64,000 bases of DNA from Luidia sarsii (lineage: Eukaryota > Echinodermata > Asteroidea > Paxillosida > Luidiidae). The notes beneath the pieces were generated by a model. That model was not told the origin of the DNA and searched no databases. It saw nothing but the letters and a program-made list of their open reading frames with translations. The translations under genes and the position numbers were made by a program. Every line of letters starts with the position of its first letter. The stretch's first letter is position 1. The stretch is taken from contig OX465116.1 in NCBI GenBank assembly GCA_949987565.1, forward strand, positions 1,957,726-2,021,725. Reading direction: 5' to 3'. Positions 9,405 through 20,700 of this stretch are shown in pieces.

Positions 9405-12400
9405 TCAGTTGTCCGAATCGCTGCTACTGCTTTCGGAGAGTAAAGGTCCTGCAGTGGTACGAAGGTTGCTAGCTTCACCGACCCCTGTCTTCCCTGCCCC
9501 TTTCCTACCGGGGCGGCCTTTCCCCTTTGACCCTCGACCTTTCCCGCCTTGACCCCTCCCCTTCCCTGCACGTCCTCTCCCCCCGGCTAAAGTGGCAGCG
9601 ACGGTCCGGCCTTTGCCGGCCAACTTTGAGGAGTCCATTCTTTCTTCCGTTGCCGGGGGCTTGTGCGAAGACTTGGGCTCTCCAGCCTTTGCCGTCGGCA
9701 ACCCGCCTTCCGTCTTCCGGGAGACCGCCTCCTCAATCTCGAGGAACTCTGCCAGCAAGCCCGGCTCTTCCTGGATGGGCTCGGTGGGTCCTAGGGGTGC
9801 GCTCCTCCGTTTCCTGGGGAACCTGGGCGACGGTGAAACCGAGGCTCCAGCCTCCAGCCTGATTCTCTTGGGGACGGTGAATTCCTCGTCGGAGGACTCC
9901 TCTTCCTCTTCCTCTTCCGACTCCTCCTCTTCCTCATCTTGCTTTGACAAGGTGTACCCATCCCCAATCTCGCTGGCCGCATCTTTATTGCTGTCTGTTG
10001 CCATGGGTACAGCATCCTCGCTCTGCTTCTTCCGGCGGCCGGCCCCTCGCCTGTTACGCCTCGCCCCGGTGACTGTCTCCCCGGCGACTGTCCCCCCGGC
10101 AACTGTCTCCGTGACGGCGGCCTTCTTCCTGGCCTTGCCTCCTCTTTTCCTCCCGCCTCCCTTCCTCTCTGCCTCGTCCTCGTCCTCACCTTCTCCCTGG
10201 GGTCTGCCAAGGCTCTTGAGGACCCGCCTCAGACGCTTGCTCATCACCTGGCGAGGTTGGCTCCCCTCGGCGAGCAGGAAAGGAGTGATTTTCTTCTGAA
10301 TCTTGGAAGCCAAAGAGAAAAAGAAGAGTCTGGAGCTTCACTTTTTCGGACAATCAACAGAGAGGAAAACTGACCGGGAATTTCTTTAACATAGAGGATA
10401 GCAAAGAAAATGGGACTAAGCTATCTACACCTAGATAAGACATGGAGGTTTGCACAGTGGAAATACTAAATGGAAGGTTTGCAGTAACACCATTAACACC
10501 TCTCAGTGTGGCACTGAAAAGAGCCGGTAACTTTTTCAGAGCCACACTCCGTCTCAAAAGAGAAGTGATACATGGTGTCTCTGCAAACCTTCCACGTACA
10601 CCTACATAGACATGCAGAAGAGAGACACAGCTATGGGCGACAATAATGAGCTCAAATCTGCTAAGCTGGACAGGCTAGTGTGGAGAAGTACATTCATGGC
10701 ACCCGAATAGACATGGGTTAGATGCCCTTTTTATACGTAATAGTATCAGCAGCAGCCGGTAGAAGTAGTAGTAGAAGTACAGCAGTAGTAGTAGGACATT
10801 GGTTTGGACTAAGGCCTCTTGTTTAACACACTGGTGCTTATACACATGAGCTATCCAGCCCTTAGGCGTCAGTCTTTTAAAATAGTCAACCATCTTTGCT
10901 GTGGAAGCGGTGCCAGTCCAAAGCATTTAAGCATGAACTGTTGTATATCTTCAGGGATCACGCCTCCATCTACATTCAGATGCAAACAACAAATTGCTGT
11001 GAACCCCGGCTGCAGCAGTTTTTTTTTTTGGGGGGGGGGGGGGATCGCACAAGAGTGGATGCAGCTTCTCTCAGCTCAAGCACTTCCAAACGGACAGAGC
11101 AGAGGAAGACCGAGTAGGCGATTGTCCAAGGGCTCAGTCAACTCACCGAGTTCTCGTTGAGTTTCTTCATCACAGGAAGTAGAACCTCGTCAGCCTTGGC
11201 CCTCGTCCAGCCAAGCTTGTCCTTGGCAAAAGTGAGCTGTACTGTTAAGGCGAAATCCATTCGTTTCAGTGCATGACAAGGCACGTACAAAGTCCAAAAA
11301 TTTAAAAAAATGTTAAAAACTGCCCACTGACTAAAATGACCTGCAATACATCAATCTCTAAAGTTACAGGGCCTGACGTTTCGATCCTAGCAGGATCTCT
11401 CTCAAATGCACTTTGCTTTTGAGAAAGGTCCTGCTAGGATTGAAACACTTTGCCTTTGAGAAAGGTCCTGCTAGGATCGAAACACTTTGCCTTTGAGAAA
11501 GGTTCTGCTAGGATCGAAACACTTTGCCTTTGAGAAAGGTCCTGCTAGGATTGAAACACTTTGCCTTTGAGAAAGGTCCTGCTAGGATTGAAACACTTAG
11601 CCTTTGAGAAAGGTCCTGCTAGGATCAAAACACTTTGCGTTTGAGAAAGGTCCTGCTAGGATTGAAACACTTTGCCTTTGAGAAAGATCCTGCTAGGATC
11701 AAAACACTTTGCCTTTGAGAAAGGTCCTGCTAGGATCAAAACACTTTGCCTTTGAGAAAGGTTCTGCTAGGATCGAAACACTTTGCCTTTGAGAAAGGTC
11801 CTGCTAGGATCAAAACACTTTGCCTTTGAGAAAGGTCCTGCTAGGATTGAAACACTTTGCCTTTGAGAAAGGTCCTGCTAGGATCAAAACACTTTGCGTT
11901 TGAGAAAGATCCTGCTAGGATTGAAACACTTTGCCTTTGAGAAAGGTCCTGCTAGGATGGAAACACTTTGCCTTTGAGAAAGGTCCTGCTAGGATGGAAA
12001 CACTTTGCCTTTGAGAAAGGTCCTGCTAGGATTGAAACACTTTGCCTTTGAGAAAGGTCCTGCTAGGATCAAAACACTTTGCCTTTGAGAAAGGTCCTGC
12101 TAGGATCAAAACACTTTGCGTTTGAGAAAGGTCCTGCTAGGATTGAAACACTTTGCCTTTGAGAAAAGTCCTGCTAGGATCAAAACACTTTGCCTTTGAG
12201 AAAGGTCATGCTAGGATTGAAACACTTTGCCTTTGAGAAAGGTCCTGCTAGGATTGAAACACTTTGCCTTTGAGAAAGGTCATGCTAGGATTGAAACACT
12301 TTACCTTTGAGAAAGGTCCTGCTAGGATTAAATCACTTTACCTTTGAGAAAGATCCTGCTAGGATTGAAACACTTTGCCTTTGATAAAGGTCCTGCTAGG

Positions 12401-14650
12401 ATCGAAATACTTTGCCTTTGAGAAAGGTCCTGCTAGGATTGAAACACTTTGCCTATGAGAAAGGTCCTGCTAGAATTGAAACACTTTGCCTTTGAGAAAG
12501 GTCCTGCTAGGATTGAAACACTTTGCCTTTGAGAAAGGTCCTGCTAGGATTGAATCACTTTGCCTTTGAGAAAGGTCCTGCTAGGATTGAAACACTTTGC
12601 CTTTGAGAAAGGTCCTGCTAGGTTCGAAACACTTTGCCTTTGAGAAAGGTCCTGCTAGGATCAAAACACTTTACCTTTGAGAAAGGTCCTGCTAGGATCG
12701 AAACACTTTGCCTTTGAGAAAGGTCCTGCTAGGATCGAAACATGCAGGCCCTGTAACTTTTTTAGATTTGGTTAAAGAAAGGATATTCTCGCAGGAGGCC
12801 CAGATCTGGGGACTGCCAGCTGAACTCTTCCTGTGACTCATCCACGGCGGGGGACCAGTAGGCCTGGTAGACCCGCCGGTTCGGGAAGGAGTCCTGGAGA
12901 GTCAGCTTGCGCAGCTTACTCTTGAGGGGGGTCTCCACGGGGGGCATGAGCTGGTCCTGGGCTGCCTGCCACCACGCCCTGGTTTGGGAGACGAGTAGGG
13001 GAAAAACCCATTGAATCTAAAGGCCGAACACAACATTGGGAAGATCGGGAAACATCCACAGATTTCCTTCTAATTTACACAGTTTGTAGGTGGTCATGAT
13101 AGAATCCTCATGTTGAAATCTTATGGTCTGGGATGCTGTACTTCTCGAGAAATCTTCACTCAAACATCAACAGATAGTTTATTACTCTGAGTAATAATAT
13201 CTGAGTGTAAGGACCTCCTACGGTGTTCTGTCTCAGCTAGAACTGCTTAAGTGCTAGGAGTTGAAAGACCCAATACAACATTGGGAAGATTGGACAACAT
13301 CGATGTCCACAGATTTCCTTCTACATGTAATTAGCCCAGTTTGTAGTTGGTGATAGAATCCTCATGTTGAAATCTTACTGTCTGGGATGCTGTACTTCTC
13401 GAGAAATCATCACAAATAGTTTATTACTTGCGAGTAATAAACTATTTCTTACACTAGAGAATGGTGCGAAAAGTTAAAACCGTGCCTTTTTTTGCCTTTT
13501 TCTACTTTCTCAGATTACCATTTGAGGTAAAACCTTCGCAGTATTGGTTTATTGGAATGTTCAATGGTTTAACACAGACTGGCAATCTTCTGACCTTTAC
13601 CAATGTTGTATAGGGCCTTTAAAGGGTCTGTGCAATCAATATCACAGTCAAGCTCATTTTCTGCTGTCATCTAGGGATCTCAATTGTACAAACATATTGG
13701 CAAGCTTTTTTTCTTAGTGGAGTCAGAAATTGGTCAGCTCATTTACCTTTAAAAATATCCTTATAAAAATGAGGGCGCTTTTTTACGGTCATGTGAGGAA
13801 CCCAAAGTTAAAGATAATTTACTGTACGAAAAATATTAACTTTCAAACTACAAATTAATCCCTCTTGATTGGGTTTGATGAAAAACTCCTTCACTACACG
13901 ATTATGAAGCATTCGGGTTTAGGGATAGGTCTGCAGAAAAAAAGCAGACATTTTCAGAAACTTTGATACACAACCAGTTGGGTTTCTGTTGCATGAGCTT
14001 AAGCCAGATTTTGGACAAAAAGGGCCTTGGACTCACTACCACTACTGGAAAGTGGTCAAGGTTTGAGAGGTCGGGGAAGAGGGGGGGGGGAGGGGTCTCT
14101 TACTTGAGGGCCTGCAGTGGATCCACTCCCTGGCCTGGGAACTCAGCCAGGACCTCCATGGCAGTCACCCAGCCCACGCCCTTCACTCCTTCCGTGTAGT
14201 CACTCCCTAGCAGCATGGCCAACGCAATCAGCTTGTCACGATCCAAGACTACGCACAAAAGGGCCAAGTCCAACCAATCAATCAATCAATCAATCAATCT
14301 CTCTCCGTAGTGTACAGCTGTTCAGCACGTTTCATAAATCTGGTAATCACTCCATCCTGGTCTATTCTGAGCTCTTTCTTTCATACTTTGATATGGCTCT
14401 CTCCCCTTGATGTTATCTACCATCATAATTTGTTTCCCTCCTCTTGGCCCTTTTTCCTTCAGTCTAGTCGTCCCTCAATGACATCTTTCCAAAGTTCACC
14501 GCCTCCAATGATGTCCTATCTACTTCTTTTACCTTGAAGTTTTGATTAACTCTATCTCAATCAATCCATCGATTGAGCGACTGATTGATCAAGCGATCGA
14601 GTGACCGACCGACCAGGCAACTGACTGAGTGAGTGACCAACCGACTGACT

Positions 14651-14733
<83 letters not shown>

Positions 14734-17700
14734 TAATCAATCAATCAATCCATCAATCAATCAACCAAAGAACTGATCAATCAATCATTCATTCGATCGA
14801 CTGATCAATCAGTCGGTGATTCCCAAAATTCCAACTGATGGTTTATTTATTTTTGTTGGGGGGGGGGGGGGGGGGCAAACTACCGTGACTTTGCTGAAGA
14901 ATGACAACATTGAAACCAATGGGAATACAAGGTAAACTAACATCCCTGCTAAGTTACTTCCACCTTGGTGTTAAACTCATAGGCAGAAAGTGGTCGCGGA
15001 CATTTCTTATCAGCTTTTACATTTTACCAGTTATCAATGGCAAATATAACAAACCATCAGTGTGAAAAGATGTCCAAGTGGGTGTAAAAAGGCACAGTTA
15101 CTTTCCACAATCTCGCAACAAGTTTAACTGCGTGGCTGCAGAAGAAAAAGTTCTTCCAAGAACACTGCTCTCAGTCAACTGTGACAAGGCCCGTGCATTA
15201 TGGTTTAAAAAAAAAATAACCACCAACAAGCCAACCCCCAAAACTCACAAAGCTGCTTCTCCAAATCGGCGCTCTTGTAGAACTCCACGTCCCTGGCCCG
15301 GCTGAAGATGTTCCTGTAGACGTGCCGGGCGCCGAAGAGCCAGACGTCGCTGTCGTCCGTGATGGTGCCCTGGGTCTGCTCAGTCCGGTCCAGGTGGGCA
15401 CACTGGGCCTCGGCCTCCTCTGGGCTGACCACATAGGGTAGGCCGAACAGCTCCAGTAACTCCTTGAAGAGCGCAGGAGGAGGATAGAAAAAGAGAAAGA
15501 GAAGATTATTATTATTTTTTTTTAAACGGACGATGGATATTATGGGGCACTTTCGTATAACATGTAAAAGACTGTTTTATGTGGAGAGGGTTTTTTTTTT
15601 TTTTTGATTTTTTTTTTTTTATAATTTTTTTTTTTTGGGGGGGTTAATGGCTGGATGATTTAAAACCCTCGATTCTGAGTTGCTGTCCCAAAGCTCTGGG
15701 TCCTAGACAAACCTCACCTTGCTCTCAGCGTACATCACGTCCGTGATGGACGCCGCCACTCTCTCCTGCTTGCCCCTCTCCAGTTGCAGAACCTGTCGCT
15801 GGGCGGCCAGGTTCTCTTGAAGCTGGGAAGCGTCGCTCTAGAACAGGAACGCGAAAAAGAGCTTGCTGTGATTGAAAGACCCCTGCACAGCGTTGGTTGA
15901 GGTCAAAGAATAGCATCCATACGTTGTCTGATCCAACATGTGCATGTTGAAAATTTCAGCTCAATCCGCCAACCGAGAAAATTGTGAAAAACGCTTCATT
16001 TGCTCTGCAAAAATACAGCATTTAACGCCGTACTGTTCTGAAAAATGGTTTAGATCTTGGTGAGACGTAAACGTAACCATCGTCAAACTATATACGTCTG
16101 TATAAATCTGTGAACATTTCTGTTTTTCGAGGTCTGTTCTTGAGGTCTGGGATGCTGTACTTTTCAGGAAATCTTCACTAAACATCAATAAATAGTCTAT
16201 TACTCGCGAGTAATAAACTATTTTTTACACTAGGGAACGGTGCGAAAACCGTGCCGATTTTCTTAACATTTTTCTACTTTCTCAAAATTTAGTGGGCCTG
16301 ACGTTTCGATCCTAGCAGGACCTTTCTCAAAGGCATTTTTCTACTTTCTCGCATTACCATTTGAGCTAAAACCTTCGCAGTGTTGCTTTTTTGGAATGTT
16401 TAATGGTTTAACACACAAACTGTGGCTATCTTTGGGACCTTTACCAATGTTGTATTGGGCCTTTAACTCAATTAGCAACTAGACTTGGACAAGTCCCTTG
16501 GGCATTTGACGCTGTCGCTGGCGCGCGCAGAAGCTTCCGTTCGCGCACATACCACGTTCATCGCTTGCCATTCCCTCCTCGCATCCTCTCTGCGCGCCTC
16601 CAGACCCTCGTCCTCTGCCTCCACATCCTCCCCATCCGCCGAACCGTCGCTCTCCTCTATCGCCTCCTGTGCTGTCTCTTCCTCTGGCGGTGCGAGGTGA
16701 ATGGCTTCCCTGAGTCAAGATATAAATATTCTGGTTCAATATCTGAAGGTTTTCATGTTGAGAACAGCAGAAGGAGTAATAGGTTTGCGGTAACGCTGTG
16801 CACAATTCCCTTTCCTGAGTGTCATGTCACCAAGTGGTTCTTAACTCTTTCACTACGTAATTAATGTGCATGTCTGTACGGAATAAATTGGGTAATATAT
16901 TAGAAACAATGGGACACGCGAGCCGATGTATCGGCTTTCCCTCAACAGAGAACGGTTTACCGAGCCGATGTATCGGCGCGCCGTACGGAAAGAGTTAAAA
17001 GAACCAAAGGAACTCAACGTTTCGAACAGTATACCCCCTGAAGACTTTGGAAGGTCAGCAGTGGCCAGCGATTCAAAGCCAATACCATACCTTGGCCCGG
17101 TGATGCTCGGCGGATGGATATCGGAGGCCTCCGCCTGTGAGTCAGTTGCTGAGGCTGCTTCACTCAGGCCGACTGATGGTGTGAATGCGCCGACAGGAAA
17201 GAGTTCGTCCGGCCGACTTGGGCCGACAGGCTGTTCCAACACCTCCACAAAGTCATCTGTGGAACACGTACAAATTCTGTGACGGTCAGTCACAGTTGAC
17301 TAAAAATATAATGCCTATTATATAATGAAATGGTAATGAGGCTTAGGGGCCGTGATAAAAAACAGAAGAGGAAGGGTTGTTGTGTGGGGATAGATTAAAC
17401 TGAAGGCATTGTATACTGACCAAGCAATGGCATTTTCCCCACAAACGCTATTCTTCCGGTCCTTGCAAACTGTCATTTACGTCGTGCCGTCTCCCTTGCC
17501 CGAAAGGTTATCCAGGAATGAACGACCTCCGGCAGAAAAACCTTTCTGGCGAGACAGCCGGCAACACATGATGACAATTGGCCAATCAAAATAACAGGCA
17601 TGCAACTCTTGAATTGTAAAAAAAGAGGAAAATGTCTGAATGAAACTGTGAGTGCGAAGCACGAAGCCCTTACGGTGTGTGGTTTGGGGCCTGCTTAAGG

Positions 17701-20700
17701 GCCCGGGAAAATTTTGGATTCTAGATTCTCTGTGGTGCATTCTGAGTAGTTTGTGACAACTGATGACTTTGATTATTTTTTTTTTTTTTTTTTTTTTAAT
17801 GGCCAAATTTTTAATGGCCAAAACGCGGAGATCCGCGGATCCGCGGACAAGTTGCATGCCTGAAGTAAGGGACCGGCTGAATGGCGTTTGCAGGAAGAAT
17901 GCCGTTGCCGGGCGAATATAACCTGCGAAAACTGAAACCAGTGATATAAAAAAAACAAAGACTACAGGGAAATAGAAATACTGGCCAAGGCTAAGTCTAA
18001 GCAAGTTTTACCGTCGTCCGATGATCTGTCACTGAGTTCTAACGTCCTGGGACCAGTCTCTTCCTTCTCTTGCTTGTCTGTATCGAGGGTGGATATGGCA
18101 CCCTGACGCAGCGCCGACCTCATGAAAGCCCCTGCGCTCTTGTCCTCCTTGGCATCCAGGGAAACGGCCGACGGTGGGCAGTGTTTCCTTCCAGAGGGGC
18201 GAGACAGAATTGCTGGCGGCAAACAGTCCGGGTCCCCTCTGGTCTCTGAAGGTTCCGAGTCTTGCTTATGGCCAGCGCGCCAATCAGACAAATCAGTCCG
18301 TCTATCGTCATCCACTGCTCCCTGTGTGAATTGACCGATAGTCCGCGGATGAAAAAGATCGATCCGCTCCTCACCCAGAATAACGACCTCATCGTTGGAA
18401 CTGCCGCTGCCCTGAGCCTCCGTGCTGACGACCTCCACGTCTGACCCCTGACCCGTGAGGTCACCCTGATCCAGGCACACGACCTCGTCCTCTGCGACCG
18501 ACCTGCTCACCGTTTGTCGCGATCCCGGCGCGCCGTCGCGGCCACCGAAGAACCTCCTGACCACACTCGCGATCTCCGTCTCCCGACCGGGATCTGCTTC
18601 CTCCTCGGAGTCCTGATCGATTGCGATCACGTCCGATTCCCACGGCTGCGGCTCGGACGGGGTTGCTTGACCTTTGACCTCGGGGGCCCGACCAGCTGGC
18701 TCCTGGCCGCCAACCTGGCCGGGTCGGTCGTGGTCGGTCGGGGCGTCGTCCTCTCCGGCCGGCGGCTTGACTGACGGCCGCTTGACCAGCAGGTAGTGGT
18801 GGGCGTCCTCCGACGCGATGCGGCCAGCCTCCACGCTGACGGCGGCCTGGCCGGCCAGCAGATCGCCAGCGGCCGCCCCAGCGTGACGCTCCGACATCTC
18901 CTTCTGCAGCACCTCCATGCGCTTGGCCATCTGGCCCTTCTGCAGCAAATTCTGCAGCTGGTACTCCGAAAAATCCGACGACGCCTAAAAAAACCGAGGG
19001 ATGACCCCCAAAAAACAAACCCACAAACAAATCTTTAGAACATGGGGCATATTCAGAAAGTCTGCTCTCAGATGGTTAGTATCATTTATTCAGCCATCAC
19101 AAATGCAGACAATACTTCCAGATTAGCTTGGAACAGCATTTAAGCAAAGTAATTACTATGATCCTCAGGGGATGAGAGGGGATGAGAGGGAAGAGGGGAT
19201 GAGAGGGGATGAGAGGGAAGAGGGGATGAGAGGGGATGAGAGGGAAGAGGGGATGAGAGGGGATGAGAGGGGATGAGAGGGGATGAGAGGGGATGAGAGG
19301 GAATGAGAGGGGACGAGGGGGATTAAAAAGGATGACAAGAAATAAGAAAGATCAGAAACAACCAGATGGATTAAGAGGGGATCAGATGGGTTTGAACCAT
19401 CGGTCATTGGAACGTGAGGACAACGTGAGGACAATGAGATGGAGAGGTACACACAAAAAATTGTCCATGTGCTGAGAAAAGACCTATCTGACAACTGCGC
19501 TGTGGCCTTAGGGTGGACGGACGGAAGGAAGAAGGAAAAGAGGTCGCCCCAAAACAACATGGCGACGTATGGTGGAGGTTGAAAGAAACGGTGCGGGCTG
19601 GAGCTGCTGGAGTGCGGTGTGCCATGCAGCCTCAGACCAACCCCAGTGGAAGGCTGATGTCCTAGCCTTATGTGCCTCCTGGCACTCCTGGCAAAGCCCG
19701 GCTGAGGCTCAGGCTCCGGCTTTGTCTCTAGTTCTTTCATCCATTTCAAGTACAAGGCATAAAAACAGGAAGCCTTTGGCATCATTTTTGAATGTTTGAC
19801 TGAGTTTTGAAAAGGAATCCAAAGCTTCAACTTCAACAAAGAACTCCAACTTGTATTTCAGCATAACTGAGACGAAGCCGGAGCCGAAGCCTAAGCCAGG
19901 TTTTGGAAAAGGGCCCTGGTTTCAGTTTAGTTTTCTTTTTAGACGGGATAAGAAGGGTTAAGTGTTCATCCAGAAACACGAGAGAGAACAAGAGGGAACA
20001 AGAAAAGAATGTCTTCGTACAGAAACCCCTTAGCAGCTCCCTTTTAGATTATATAAAAAAAGGTATTCATTGCCTTTGACTAGATGGAATATGGTGCAAA
20101 CCTTGGGGAGCTGGTCCATGGTCTTCCAGGAGTTGCGCTTCTTGGCCGCCCTCATCTCCTGGATCATCTCGTGCTGGATCTCCGGCGGCAGGCACTGGAA
20201 GCCCTCCGAGGTGATGTCCACCTCGTCCAGGTTCTGGTACTGGCCGAGGTAGTCCGTCCCCAGCGAGGGTCCTCCGTCCTCCGACTCTGATTCACTGGAG
20301 GGGGTTCAAGGATGAATTTCACGTCAGTCTTTAGGTCAGTGCCCGACTGCAGACTAGCCTCCACTACAGGCGGTCAAATCTTCGGGTTGGTCGCCCCCCG
20401 CCCCTCAACCGAGCCGTACAGATTGCGGTGAAGAAAGTGGGTGGAATTCCACTGCCTGACCGACGACCGTTGGGCTGTGTGGCATGATTGCCAACGCAAT
20501 GTCTCCCGTGGCAGAGCGCTATCCCTTGATCTTCCACAGTAAAGGTCCCACAATAGCGCAGTTGTTGCGCTGCTAATCTCGCAATTCATGAGGCAACTTG
20601 CGTCAAAATTGGTCTTTGTCATGATTCGTATTGATTTGTTCTAAGCTGAAAAGAGTCTTTGTTTAAATTTTTTACAATAGTGGTACCCGGATTCGGAGGG

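Noticed and set aside
9527..10299. Plus-strand Ser-rich frame opposite the XPG last exon
   Set aside because: It is the antisense of the acidic/basic XPG C-terminal tail, which joins in frame to exon 13 and starts with a PIP box.
11400..12740. Direct repeats of about 37 bp resembling a CRISPR array
   Set aside because: There are no unique spacers, units are head-to-tail, the genome is clearly eukaryotic, and the array is in an intron between inverted ends.
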